The notes: generated by a model not told the origin, from the letters alone. DNA of 64,000 nucleotides from Brevibacillus brevis (GCF_031583145.1 NZ_CP134050.1:3733501-3797500), one strand, 5' to 3'. Shown: positions 25,950 through 34,766, counted from the stretch's first letter. A program made the numbers and translations.

Positions 25950-27154
25950 TAGGCAAAAGAAAGGGCCGTATCCAAATCATCCAGAATGTCTTCCACATCC
26001 TCGATCCCCACAGACAAGCGAATCAGTCCATCCGTGATGCCCATTTTCTCGCGTTCTTCAGGAGGAATGACGGAGTGGGTCATCGTGGCAGGATGCTGGA
26101 TCAGCGTGTCGACATCCCCCAAACTGACGGCCCTTTTGCACAAGCGCACGTGGTTCATCATGCGACTCCCCGCTTCTCTGCCACCTTTCAGCTCAAACGC
26201 GAGCAGCCCCCCGAAGCCATCCATTTGCCTGCATGCCAGCTCGTGTTGAGGAAACTGGGGCAAGCCAGGATAATGCACCCGTGCCACTTTCGGATGTTGG
26301 TCCAAAAACTCGGCAACCCTCTGAGCGTTTTCACAATGGCGATCCATGCGCACTCCGAGCGTCTTGAGCCCCCGAATCAATAAATAAGCGTCAAATGGCG
26401 CCAGAATGCCTCCAATATCTTTTTGCGAGGTCATGCGAATGGTGTCCATGATGGACTTGGGACCCGCAGCGACACCCGCGATGACATCCCCGTGCCCGCC
26501 GATGAACTTGGTAGCGCTATGGATGACGATGTCACAGCCATACTCAATCGGCCTTTGCAAATACGGAGACAGAAAGGTGTTATCCACGACCACGCAGGCG
26601 CCAACCTCTCTGGCAATGTTTGCGACCAGCTGTAAATCGACCAGCTCCATGGTCGGATTGATCGGTGTTTCCACGTAAATCACCCGGGTAGTCGGCTGAA
26701 GATTTTGACGAATCGAGGCCTCATCCGTCATGTCTGAAAGGGAGTAATCGACGTGAAAGCGGTCTTTCAGCAAATTCAGCAATCCGTATGTGCATCCGTA
26801 CAACCCTTTTGTGCCGAGAATATGATCGCCTGTCTTTACGAGCGCCATGAGCACGGCAGAGATGGCTGCCATTCCCGATGCAAAGGCAAGAGCAGCCTCC
26901 GCCTTTTCCAGCGCAGCGATCTTCTCCTCCAAAACCGTAACCGTAGGATTTCCCAGCCGGGAATAGATGTAGCCCGCTTCCTCGCCGGCAAAGCGTCTCG
27001 CTCCTTCTTCCGCGGACGAAAAAACAAAAGTCGAGGTTTGGTAGATGGGAGTGGCCAAAGATCCCGTTTGCGGGTCGCAATGAAAGCCGGCATGAATGGC
27101 CGTAGTGGATCGCCCCTGCTTTTTCTCCGTTTTCACTGATTGGTTCTCGTTCAT
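25949..27154 (-). CDS. Methionine gamma-lyase (trans-sulfuration PLP enzyme)
   Basis: A 401-aa enzyme of the Cys/Met-metabolism PLP family. The PLP lysine is in SATKFIGGHGDVIAG (Lys216). Other family blocks are IYSRLGNPTVTVLEEKIAALE, FASGMAAISAVL and YVETPINPTMELVD. The segment GLYGCTYGLLNLL carries the Cys (Cys121) next to the active-site Tyr that typifies methionine gamma-lyases rather than cystathionine enzymes. It would split methionine into methanethiol, ammonia and 2-oxobutyrate. Cystathionine lyase or O-acetylhomoserine sulfhydrylase activity cannot be excluded. The start follows GAGGTG. Confidence 0.8.
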   Translation of the reverse strand: MNENQSVKTEKKQGRSTTAIHAGFHCDPQTGSLATPIYQTSTFVFSSAEEGARRFAGEEAGYIYSRLGNPTVTVLEEKIAALEKAEAALAFASGMAAISAVLMALVKTGDHILGTKGLYGCTYGLLNLLKDRFHVDYSLSDMTDEASIRQNLQPTTRVIYVETPINPTMELVDLQLVANIAREVGACVVVDNTFLSPYLQRPIEYGCDIVIHSATKFIGGHGDVIAGVAAGPKSIMDTIRMTSQKDIGGILAPFDAYLLIRGLKTLGVRMDRHCENAQRVAEFLDQHPKVARVHYPGLPQFPQHELACRQMDGFGGLLAFELKGGREAGSRMMNHVRLCKRAVSLGDVDTLIQHPATMTHSVIPPEEREKMGITDGLIRLSVGIEDVEDILDDLDTALSFA

Positions 27155-27192
27155 GCAAAGATCACCTCATCCATTCGTTTTAAAGCGCTTTC

Positions 27193-27211
27193 TTGCATGA
27201 ATGATGCCAAT
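27193..27211 (-). promoter_or_regulatory. Sigma-54 (-24/-12) promoter of methionine gamma-lyase
   Basis: The minus strand reads TTGGCATCATTCATGCA. GG (27208-27207) and GC (27196-27195) are exactly 10 bp apart, the required sigma-54 geometry, and TGGCA and TGC match consensus. Transcription would start about 29 bp before the ATG. Confidence 0.75.
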
Positions 27212-27270
27212 GAAGGAAGCCGGAAGATCCGAGGGATTTTACGGAAACGGGCCGACACAATCGGTATGAA

Positions 27271-27299
27271 AAGTTGCCAAATGGAAAGAAAACTTGCCA
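27271..27299. promoter_or_regulatory. Candidate upstream activator sites for the sigma-54 promoter
   Basis: Two direct repeats AASTTGCCA (27271-27279 and 27291-27299) start 20 bp apart, two helical turns, about 65-90 bp upstream of the -24 element. This position and phasing suit an activator hexamer. There is no other evidence. I see no gene in the rest of 27155-27492. Confidence 0.35.
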
Positions 27300-27492
27300 G
27301 TCATGAACTGCCGAGCATTCGTCCTTCGCGGTGCTCCTCTCCCCCTCTCCACTATGGAAACTTTGATTGATAACGATTTTTTCCCTATCCATTTTCTGTC
27401 TATTTCCTTGATAATCGTGTTATACGCTCAAAAAGCCCCCTTGCGGAACAGGCCAGGTTGCCTCGAAAACATCTGAGAACAGGAGAGTCTTT

Positions 27493-27884
27493 ATGTCAGT
27501 ATCCAGTCGAAGAAACGGTTTCATTATTCTTGCCATGGCTTTGGGCCGGTTGATGCCGCCCCTTGACGATACGATCACGTCCGCAAGGGTATCATGATAG
27601 CTGGAGAGCTGCTGCAAGGCATGCCCGCCAGCCAATTGGAGAGTCTTTTGAATCCGGAAACGCTCATGCGTGCAACCACGGAAATCGATCCTGCGATTCA
27701 CTCGTTCCTGAAGGATCCACCGGGAACCGCGATCAAGCATGGATATTTTGTGGGGATCGCTTTTGCCATTATCGGCTTTCTCTCCGTATTAAACACGGGT
27801 CCCGACAAAGCAGAACGCCCGAAAAAGAGCGGACATGCATCGTTCAGTCCACGAGGTCAATCCCGGATACAATGGAAGGAATGA
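27493..27884 (+). pseudogene. Internally deleted MFS (DHA2) transporter remnant
   Basis: A good ribosome site (CAGGAGAG) precedes an ATG at 27493. The first 34 codons read like helix 1 of a DHA2 exporter (GFIILAMALGRLMPPLDDTI) but end at a stop at about 27597. In another frame, the continuation to 27884 resembles the extreme C-terminus of such exporters (LLNPETLMRA..., then a final helix YFVGIAFAIIGFLSVL and a polar tail). About 400 internal codons are missing, so this is a collapsed gene rather than a sequencing slip. Confidence 0.65.
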
Positions 27885-27967
27885 TTTACTCCGGGGAGGC
27901 CATCCATGTGGCTGCGGCGATCGCCAGTTTCGCCCCACTCTCTCATCGATCAGGAGGAATTATTTTT

Positions 27968-28519
27968 ATGGAAATGATCCAAATCGAAACCAAACAATTA
28001 CGATTGCGTCCAATGGAATTGGATGATGCTCCCGCACTTTTTGCCTTTTGGTCCGATCCGATGGTGACCAGGCATATGAACATTGACACATTTACGGATC
28101 TCACCCAGGCCGAACAGATGATTGCCCTCCTTCAGAAGCTCAGCCTGGAGGACGCAGCCTGCCGCTGGACTATTACATTAAAGCAAACCGGTCAGATTGC
28201 AGGCTCGTGCGGATTCAATTCTTTTGATTTCGAAAATGAACGGGCGGAAATCGGGTACGACCTCGGGTATCCCTTTTGGGGGAACGGTTATACCCCTGAA
28301 GCATTGCGAGCATTGCTTTCTTTTGGCTTTCATGACCTCGGTTTGAACAGGATCGAAGCGAAGGTCGAGCCTGAGAACGCAAACTCGGTCAAGGTCTTGG
28401 AAAAATTGCGTTTTGTCGAAGAAGGCACCCTGCGGCAATATGAGAAGGCAAAGGGGAAATTTGTTGACGTGATCATGTTCTCCATACTCCGGGATGATTG
28501 GAATAGAGAAACCGTTTAA
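27968..28519 (+). CDS. GNAT family N-acetyltransferase (RimJ/RimL type)
   Basis: A 183-aa acetyltransferase. The RimJ/L pattern is clear: LRLRPMELDDAPALFAFWSD at the N-terminus, then GFNSFDFENERAEIGYDLGY, the acetyl-CoA loop region PFWGNGYTPEALRALLSFGF and NRIEAKVEPENANSVKVLEKLRF. Members acetylate ribosomal protein N-termini, antibiotics or small amines. The substrate is unknown. The ATG at 27968 has AGGAGG. It ends 21 bp before a second GNAT gene, so the pair is probably cotranscribed. Confidence 0.87.
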   Translation: MEMIQIETKQLRLRPMELDDAPALFAFWSDPMVTRHMNIDTFTDLTQAEQMIALLQKLSLEDAACRWTITLKQTGQIAGSCGFNSFDFENERAEIGYDLGYPFWGNGYTPEALRALLSFGFHDLGLNRIEAKVEPENANSVKVLEKLRFVEEGTLRQYEKAKGKFVDVIMFSILRDDWNRETV

Positions 28520-28540
28520 CCTAAAATGGAGGGGAACGCG

Positions 28541-29542
28541 ATGGACTTGGTACCTTTCTCTGCGGAAATGCTTTCCGATGCGGGGAAGCTCTTGGCCATA
28601 CGGCATCGGAATAATCGAACGGTACAGGCTGGACTGCCAAACCGCTTTGAAAATGAAGGGGATGCATCCTTGGCCATCCGATCTGAATGGGAAAAGCCGA
28701 ATCCTTCGGGAGTGGCCGCGGTCAAGGACGGCCAGCTGTTGGGCTATCTTCTCGGCCAAAGACACCAGGATTCGCTTCGAGGACGACATATCTGGATCAG
28801 CCTCGCCGGACATGCAATCGCGGAAGGCGCCTCCAGCGAACTTTATCGGGAGCTATATGCATTTGCTTCCCAACGCTGGGTGGACGAAGGATACTTTACG
28901 CACTATTCTCTGCTGCCCTCGACCGATTCTGGGCTGATCGACGCCTGGTTCCGTCTCGGATTCGGATATGAGCAGGTGCATGGGCTCCTTTCACTGGAAG
29001 AGGATCAAGCCCCTCCTCCCCTCCCCGTTTCTGGCGTGGAGATCCGCTTGGCAACACCGTCCGACCGTGATTCGATCCAAGATCTATACGAGATTATCCG
29101 ATCTCATCAAGCAAAGGCGCCAGTTTTTGCGGTTGCCTTGCCGGAGGATGCGCAGCGCATCCGTGAGGGTTATGCGGCTCTGCTTGACGACCCATCCGTT
29201 CATTTTTGGACGGCATGGAAAGAAGGACGAATCATTTCTTTTCAAGCCTATTATCCTTCCAACCACGATACGTCGAGCATCATCACACCTGATAATTGCG
29301 TAGAGCTGGGAGTAGCCGCGACACGCTCCGAGTATCGCGGACAGGGAATCAATCGCGCCCTCACTTTGCACGGGCTGTCACATGCGAAAGAAAAAGGCTA
29401 CGCCTATTGTATGACGGATTGGAGGATGACGAATTTGTCATCCTCACGTTTCTGGCCGCGCCAAGGGTTTCTTCCGGTTGCTTATCGATTGTCCCGTCTG
29501 ATCGACCACAGGATTTCTTGGGCGAATCTTCCTCGTTTTTGA
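28541..29542 (+). CDS. GNAT family protein with two acetyltransferase-like halves
   Basis: A 333-aa protein. The N-terminal half (1-150) resembles a degenerate GNAT domain (VAAVKDGQLLGYLLGQ). The C-terminal half contains the acetyl-CoA motif VELGVAATRSEYRGQGINRALTLHGL (Q/RxxGxG/A form RGQGIN) and KEKGYAYCMTDWRMTN followed by FWPRQGFLPVAYRLSR. It resembles double-GNAT proteins of mycothiol-synthase layout, but the substrate is unknown. I start at ATG 28541 because GGAGGGG lies just upstream. The ATG at 28526 is part of that site. Confidence 0.78.
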   Translation: MDLVPFSAEMLSDAGKLLAIRHRNNRTVQAGLPNRFENEGDASLAIRSEWEKPNPSGVAAVKDGQLLGYLLGQRHQDSLRGRHIWISLAGHAIAEGASSELYRELYAFASQRWVDEGYFTHYSLLPSTDSGLIDAWFRLGFGYEQVHGLLSLEEDQAPPPLPVSGVEIRLATPSDRDSIQDLYEIIRSHQAKAPVFAVALPEDAQRIREGYAALLDDPSVHFWTAWKEGRIISFQAYYPSNHDTSSIITPDNCVELGVAATRSEYRGQGINRALTLHGLSHAKEKGYAYCMTDWRMTNLSSSRFWPRQGFLPVAYRLSRLIDHRISWANLPRF

Positions 29543-29645
29543 CAATCTCTGGGCACCGGGTGTGCACATTCAAATTCCGGTGTTCCTTATAAAAAAACGC
29601 TTCCCGGATATAGTCAAAAGCTTGAATCACTGTTGCCTATTTGGC

Positions 29646-29697
29646 ATTACCAAAACACCGCTGCCGCCGTCAGCCAATCGACGGGACAGCGGTGTTT
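29646..29697 (-). terminator. Terminator of sigma-54 regulator gene
   Basis: An 11-bp stem (29653-29663 with 29687-29697, AAACACCGCTG arm) is followed by TTGG after a TTTT end on the minus strand. Its first arm overlaps the last codons of the gene. Confidence 0.6.
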
Positions 29698-31790
29698 GAT
29701 TGTCTGCTTACTTGCAAAGCATTCAGTACCTGTACGCCCAGCGGGGTAATCTGTGTGCCCTGTTTCTTGATCCCTACCTCGACACAGCCGCTGCGATGCA
29801 ATACGGCCAGCCTGTTGCGCAGCTTTGCATCGGAGAGCGGCGAAGCGAGCATCTTGCCTAAGGTGGAGCGGCCGATCCTCTCGCTTCGTTGATGGCACAG
29901 CCACAAATTGGCCAGGATGTCCTCGTACTCATGCAGCGAACCGTGACGTCCCAGCAAAAACACCACCTGCCCAGCTTCGTCGGACAGCGGGGATTGAACA
30001 GACAGCGCGCTGCCTGCGACTTGTGGCCTGTTTTGCATCCGCTCAGGAAGATGCTGAAGTCCCACCTGCTCGCCGTCGACGATCACGAGCAGATAATTGA
30101 TAAAGTTCTCCAGTTCACGGATGTTGCCGGGCCAGTTATAGTGCCGCAGCGCTTCCTGCGCCTCTGGCAGGAAATGAAGATGGCGCCGTTTACCCTTGAG
30201 AAAATAGTCGATCAGGATAAACAGATCCTCGCTTCTTTCCCGCAGGCTGGGTATTTGCAGCGGCAGGACGTTCAAGCGATAGTAAAGGTCTTCGCGAAAG
30301 CTGCCTCTTTGAATCATCTCCAGAAGGTTGCGGTTGGTCGCCGCGATCACGCGGACATTCACCGGAATGACGCGGTTCCCCCCGACGCGCATGACCTGCC
30401 GCTCCTGCAGCACGCGGAGCAGCGCTGCCTGAATGCTCAATGGGGCGTCGCCTATTTCGTCGAGAAAGATCGTTCCGTTGTGCGCCAGCTCGAACAGACC
30501 GATCTTGCCGCCTTTGCGTGCTCCAGTAAAAGAGCCTTCTTCGTATCCGAACAGTTCGCTCTCCGCCAGGCTTTCCGTCAAACCGGCGAAGTTAACCGGA
30601 ACAAACGGACCGTCTTTTCTTGGCGAGTCGTTGTGGATGGCCTGGGCGAACACCTCTTTTCCCGTTCCGTTCTCCCCCGTGATCAGGACGGTAAACTCCT
30701 CCTGTGCAAGCTTGATCGCCGTCTGTTTGGCTGCGGCGATCGTCTGGCTGACCCCGATGATGTTGGCAAAGCTGTATTTGGTGGTAAGACCAAGCTGTGT
30801 GCTCTTCGTGCGGATTTCCTGTTCGATCTGCTGCACCTTGGTGACATCCTGAAACGTCACCACCACCCCGAGGAACTTGCTGTCCATCAGGATTGGATTT
30901 TTGGTGACGAGCAGAAAGCGGCTGCCGATTTCCAGCAATTGGTCAGCAATCACTGTACGGGTGCGAAACACTTCCTCCACATGAAAGTCGGGGATCACCT
31001 CGAGATAATGTTTGCCGATACATTTTTCCGCCGCCATATGCAGAATGTTTCCGGCATCGTCGTTGAAAAATGTGACTTCCCCCTGCTCGTCGATGCCGAT
31101 AATCCCTTCATGAACGGCATTGAGAATGGACTCCAGCTTTTGAATGAGCCGCTTTTCGTTATTGACGGAGATGGAGAGATTCCGGCCAAGCTGGACAAAA
31201 TCGCGGAAAAATTCCGCCGTGTAAAAATGCCTCTTGTCTACGGATAGATTGAAGAGCTGGGCAATATCAAAAATGGTCGATAAATCGAGCGGCCGATTGT
31301 AGAGATTGATCACCTGCTGCACCTGCTTCGGCACCAGCTCGGGAAAGCCAAGCGTAAGCGCCAGATCGATCTGGTCGAGCTCCTCCGGTGACAAGCGGGT
31401 TTCCGGATCGAACGGAGTGAACAGGAGATGATCAAAGCCGAGCCGCTTGAGCACTTCCACGGAATCTTCCGCCGTCTCCCTGGCGTTGGTGACGAACAGG
31501 CAGCGCGTACCAGGCTCAAGATCCATGATTTTTACCAACTGCGTCATGTGAATGGACCTGCGCGACACAAGGACGGTTTTCCCCTCCGGAACCGGAGGAA
31601 GTTCGTTGATGATGTAGTCGTTTGACAGCAGAACCAGCTGCACCTGGTCGAGCGTTTCCGGATCGCACGGATTCCCTTCGTAATGAGTGTAAATGGAGAT
31701 TTGCGAGCCAAAATAGGCTTGCAGATTGGACGCAAAAGTCTCGCATACTTTTTCGCTTTTGGTTGCCAACAGAATGCTATGCTTGCACAT
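29670..31790 (-). CDS. Sigma-54-dependent activator with non-Fis C-terminus
   Basis: A 706-aa regulator. The N-terminal about 200 residues resemble a PrpR-like or receiver-like sensor (HSILLATKSEKVCETFASNL). A PAS domain follows (GIIGIDEQGEVTFFNDDA), then an AAA+ domain with GENGTGKE, GTIFLDEIGD and the sigma-54 contact motif as GSFTGA instead of GAFTGA. After the AAA+ lid, the usual Fis helix-turn-helix is missing. The last 100 residues look like a winged helix (LASPLSDAKLRNRLAVLHRSG). I start at ATG 31790, eight bases after GAGGAG, rather than a TTG upstream. It probably drives the divergent sigma-54 promoters beyond the IS element (inference). Confidence 0.82.
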   Translation of the reverse strand: MCKHSILLATKSEKVCETFASNLQAYFGSQISIYTHYEGNPCDPETLDQVQLVLLSNDYIINELPPVPEGKTVLVSRRSIHMTQLVKIMDLEPGTRCLFVTNARETAEDSVEVLKRLGFDHLLFTPFDPETRLSPEELDQIDLALTLGFPELVPKQVQQVINLYNRPLDLSTIFDIAQLFNLSVDKRHFYTAEFFRDFVQLGRNLSISVNNEKRLIQKLESILNAVHEGIIGIDEQGEVTFFNDDAGNILHMAAEKCIGKHYLEVIPDFHVEEVFRTRTVIADQLLEIGSRFLLVTKNPILMDSKFLGVVVTFQDVTKVQQIEQEIRTKSTQLGLTTKYSFANIIGVSQTIAAAKQTAIKLAQEEFTVLITGENGTGKEVFAQAIHNDSPRKDGPFVPVNFAGLTESLAESELFGYEEGSFTGARKGGKIGLFELAHNGTIFLDEIGDAPLSIQAALLRVLQERQVMRVGGNRVIPVNVRVIAATNRNLLEMIQRGSFREDLYYRLNVLPLQIPSLRERSEDLFILIDYFLKGKRRHLHFLPEAQEALRHYNWPGNIRELENFINYLLVIVDGEQVGLQHLPERMQNRPQVAGSALSVQSPLSDEAGQVVFLLGRHGSLHEYEDILANLWLCHQRSERIGRSTLGKMLASPLSDAKLRNRLAVLHRSGCVEVGIKKQGTQITPLGVQVLNALQVSRQSNTAVPSIG

Positions 31791-31950
31791 ACAGCGTGCT
31801 CCTCGCAATTTTTTCAATCATTTTAAAATAACACCTATCGTTTTGCAAAGGGATTGATTTCCGCAGGTACATCGTCCGAACACGCAAAAAAGTACCCCGG
31901 ACGGTTTGGTCAAGACCCCATTTAGTGGACAGTAAGAAAAAACCCGACCG

Positions 31951-32835
31951 TTAGACCGACAGCTGACGTCTGAATTCAACAGGCGTCAGCCTTTTTAATT
32001 TTCGTTGTGGTCGACTTTGGTTGTAGAATTGAATATATTCCTCAATTCGCCTTTGTGCCTCATCCACACTTCGGATATCATAAGGGTAGAGCCCTTCCGT
32101 TTTGAGATGCGAGAAGAAGCTCTCCATCGAGGCATTATCATAACAGTTGCCTCTCCGAGACATGCTGATTTGGGCGCCAACCTTCGGCAACATGTCGTGG
32201 TAAGCGTAGGACGTGTACTGGAATCCCTGATCGCTGTGAACGATCAGTCCAGTCACGTCTTTCGTCTTTTTAAAGGCTTTCTCAAAGGTCCGTAGGACCA
32301 ACTGATTGTCGTTGCGAACTCCAATGTGGTAAGCCACAATCTCATTATTAAACAAATCCTTAATAGCAGACAGGTAGAGCCACGTATCCGCGACACGATA
32401 CTGTGTGACATCGGTTACCCATTTTCGATTAGGTGCATCCGCTTTGAAATTCCGCTGCATCACATTCTCAGCGACTCGTCCACCTTCGGTTGAAGCATAG
32501 TGACCTCGATATTTGCGGCGTATTCGAGAACGGAGCTTCATTTCTTGCATCAGACGTAGTACCTTCTTATGGTTGACCCATACCCCGTGATCTCGTAAGA
32601 GAAACAGCTGGGTTTGTCGATACCCATATTTACCATCATACTTCTTATAAACTACTTTGATGAGGTCTTTCACGGGCTTGTCCCGGTCCGCTTGTTGCCG
32701 TTTCAAGTATGCATAGTATCCACTTCTTGAGACTCCAAACAGCTTGCAAAGTTCACTAGTCGTATACTCACCAGCTACTTGCTTGATCGCCTCATACTTA
32801 TGGGCTGCACCTCCCGCATCCAGATTTTCAAACAC
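31951..32835 (-). CDS. IS3-family transposase OrfB (DDE integrase domain)
   Basis: A 294-codon frame, expressed as the OrfAB fusion after a -1 shift, giving ...MLKKVFENLDAGG. It has the IS3 HTH_21 region (ELCKLFGVSRSGYYAYLKRQ), then the rve integrase core with catalytic Asp in WVTDVTQY, Asp in IVHSDQGFQYTS and Glu in NASMESFFSHLK. The final segment QFYNQSRPQRKLKRLTPVEF is the family C-terminus. No internal stop is present. Confidence 0.92.
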   Translation of the reverse strand: MFENLDAGGAAHKYEAIKQVAGEYTTSELCKLFGVSRSGYYAYLKRQQADRDKPVKDLIKVVYKKYDGKYGYRQTQLFLLRDHGVWVNHKKVLRLMQEMKLRSRIRRKYRGHYASTEGGRVAENVMQRNFKADAPNRKWVTDVTQYRVADTWLYLSAIKDLFNNEIVAYHIGVRNDNQLVLRTFEKAFKKTKDVTGLIVHSDQGFQYTSYAYHDMLPKVGAQISMSRRGNCYDNASMESFFSHLKTEGLYPYDIRSVDEAQRRIEEYIQFYNQSRPQRKLKRLTPVEFRRQLSV

Positions 32836-33101
32836 TTTTTTAGCATCGAGTTCTCTCGTTTTAGCTTTTTAACATATCGATCTTGGTCAACATATTCTTC
32901 ACGTCTACCTCGTTGATCCATCAACCCAAATTCGCCTAACTGTTTATATTTTTTCATCCATACTTTAAGCCGGTGGCGGTCCGGAATCCCCAGATGCTCC
33001 ATGATTCGACGGTATGTCCATCCTTCTTCGATATGCAGTCGTATGGCTTCCACCTTTAATTCGTGAGAATAACTTCTAAACGTTTGCCCCTTTTTCACCA
33101 T
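32775..33101 (-). CDS. IS3-family transposase OrfA (helix-turn-helix)
   Basis: A 108-codon frame starting FRSYSHELKVEAIRLHIEEG, a Tnp_1/HTH domain binding the element ends (YRRIMEHLGIPDRHRLKVWM), then a leucine-zipper-like coil (YVKKLKRENSMLKKCLKIW). The slippery run A6G (32841-32835) within codons for LKK is where ribosomes shift -1 into OrfB. Confidence 0.88.
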   Translation of the reverse strand: MVKKGQTFRSYSHELKVEAIRLHIEEGWTYRRIMEHLGIPDRHRLKVWMKKYKQLGEFGLMDQRGRREEYVDQDRYVKKLKRENSMLKKCLKIWMREVQPISMRRSSK

Positions 33102-33211
33102 AAAAAATGCACCCCTTAAATTTCATCGGATTTACCAGGGGTTTAATCCAATGTCCATTCTAAGGGGTGCACTTCAGTTCATCAGGGGTACTTTTTGCCT
33201 CACGAACTTGT

Positions 33212-34648
33212 TTAAAATGGGCCCCAGCCGATGATGACGCCGATCACCAGGAAGACGATGGCAATGACACACCAGATGCCGATCAACGGCAGGATAAATT
33301 TGATCCATTTGCCATAGGGAATTCCCGTCATCGCCAAGATCGCCATCAGTACGCCGGACGTCGGGTTCACGCAGTTGACTACGCCTTCCCCGAACATGAC
33401 GGCTTGCACAGCGACCTGACGGGTAATGTTCAAAAGATCCGCCAACGGAACGAGAATCGGCACGAGCATGGCTGACTCTCCGGAACCGGAGGAAACGAGG
33501 AAATGGATCAGCGCGCTGCCGATAAACATCCCGATCGCTCCGGTGATTGGGGAAAGCGACTCCAGCATTCCGGCCAGTCCGTACACGATCGTATCGAGCA
33601 GTTTACCTTCCTCGAGAATGATGATGACGGCTCTGGCCATCCCGACGATCAGCGCGCCATACACCAGCTTGGAGCACCCTTGCATGAAGGTTTTGACAAT
33701 TTCATTCGCATTCATGCGGGAAATCAGCCCGGCACCGATTGCGATGAAGATAAACAGCGCAGTCATTTCGCTCTCCGACCATTGGAGCAGCAGCGTGCAG
33801 ATAATGAAGCCGAGCAGGGACAGTCCGGAGAACAGGAGCACTCCTGTTTGTTGTGGCGTCAGTTTGACGCTGGTACTCACCATGTCAGTCTGGTTTGCAC
33901 CGAGCTCGTTGGGAAAGACGTCCGCCCCCAATGCGCTCTTTCCGATGTCTCGCTGGATGCGGCGGGCATACCAGTACAAAAATAAAATCGTTGCCACAAG
34001 AAACACGACATAAATGACCATGCGAAAGCCGAATCCGGAGAGGAGCGGCAATTCGGCGATGCGTTGGGACAGTCCGAGCGTTTGCGGCGCCATCACGGTC
34101 GTGTTCCAGCCTGCGTAGGTTCCCAGATAAATCAGTGCGGCGCCAAAGACGGCATCAAGCTTCAAGCCTCTGGCGATGACAATCCCGAGCGGAACAAAGG
34201 CGATAACAGAGTTGACGATAATACCAGTCGTTCCCAATATCGAAAATACAACACAGACGGGAATAATCAAGAATAACAGCTTGTCCTTGCTGCTGATGAC
34301 GATCTTTCGCAAAAAGGCATCGATGGCGCCGGTTTTCTCAAGGATTGCCAGCGCTCCGCTGGTAAACATGATCAGAAAGATCAAGGATGCGCCTTTGGTC
34401 ATCCCGTCAGCAATCGAGGTGAACAAATCTTTTATGCTTACCGGACTCGCTTCCACCGTATGGTAGCTTCCAGACACGGTTACAGTAATATCGCCGTTTT
34501 TCACCCGGTCGTATTCTCCAGCCGGTACGATATACGTCATGATCGTACAGACCACCAAGATACAAAAGATCAGAACATAGGCGTCAATCTTGGGAAACCT
34601 GTTCTTCTTCTTTCCATCCTTCTCCACATTCTCTGCTGCCACTTGCAT
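33212..34648 (-). CDS. YfcC family transporter (C4-dicarboxylate/amino-acid ion-transporter superfamily)
   Basis: A 478-aa permease with about eleven to twelve transmembrane segments. It has the YfcC hallmarks PKIDAYVLIFCILVVCTIMTYIVPAGEYDR at the start (quoted in part: VPAGEYDR), GTTGIIVNSVIAFVPLGI, YLGTYAGWNTTVMAPQTLG and, near the end, HFLVSSGSGESAMLVPILVP with VNCVNPTSGVLMAILAMTGI. The substrates of this family are poorly known and include peptides, arginine/ornithine-like amino acids and C4 acids. It diverges from an M20 peptidase gene. Both have sigma-54 promoters, so uptake followed by intracellular hydrolysis is plausible. The start follows GGGGGATG. Confidence 0.83.
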   Translation of the reverse strand: MQVAAENVEKDGKKKNRFPKIDAYVLIFCILVVCTIMTYIVPAGEYDRVKNGDITVTVSGSYHTVEASPVSIKDLFTSIADGMTKGASLIFLIMFTSGALAILEKTGAIDAFLRKIVISSKDKLLFLIIPVCVVFSILGTTGIIVNSVIAFVPLGIVIARGLKLDAVFGAALIYLGTYAGWNTTVMAPQTLGLSQRIAELPLLSGFGFRMVIYVVFLVATILFLYWYARRIQRDIGKSALGADVFPNELGANQTDMVSTSVKLTPQQTGVLLFSGLSLLGFIICTLLLQWSESEMTALFIFIAIGAGLISRMNANEIVKTFMQGCSKLVYGALIVGMARAVIIILEEGKLLDTIVYGLAGMLESLSPITGAIGMFIGSALIHFLVSSGSGESAMLVPILVPLADLLNITRQVAVQAVMFGEGVVNCVNPTSGVLMAILAMTGIPYGKWIKFILPLIGIWCVIAIVFLVIGVIIGWGPF

Positions 34649-34766
34649 GTGTGCCGCATCCCCCTTGCATACTTTTCTTCTGGTTGTTCCTGGTCATAAA
34701 CCTGATTCTCTCCTGATCCTTCACTCCTGTCCCCCATGTATCTTCTGTGAAAACGTTTTGAAATCT

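Larger units (their letters stand above)
31907..33176 (-). mobile_element. IS3-family insertion sequence (IS150-like), complete
   Basis: A 1270-bp element bounded by TG...CA ends. Imperfect terminal inverted repeats share ACCCC at inner position 9-13 and TGGACA at 20-25 (left TGGTCAAGACCCC..., right complement TGAAGTGCACCCC...). Flanking GTT triplets (31904-31906 and 33177-33179) are a 3-bp target duplication, normal for this family. Both transposase frames and the frameshift site are intact, so it may still be active. Confidence 0.88.
31884..33198 (-). terminator. Terminator hairpin split by an insertion sequence
   Basis: The left arm GCAAAAAAGTACCCC (31884-31898) and right arm GGGGTACTTTTTGC (33185-33198) are complementary and once formed a strong bidirectional terminator with a loop of about 13 bases. 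The IS3-family element now occupies the loop. Confidence 0.75.
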
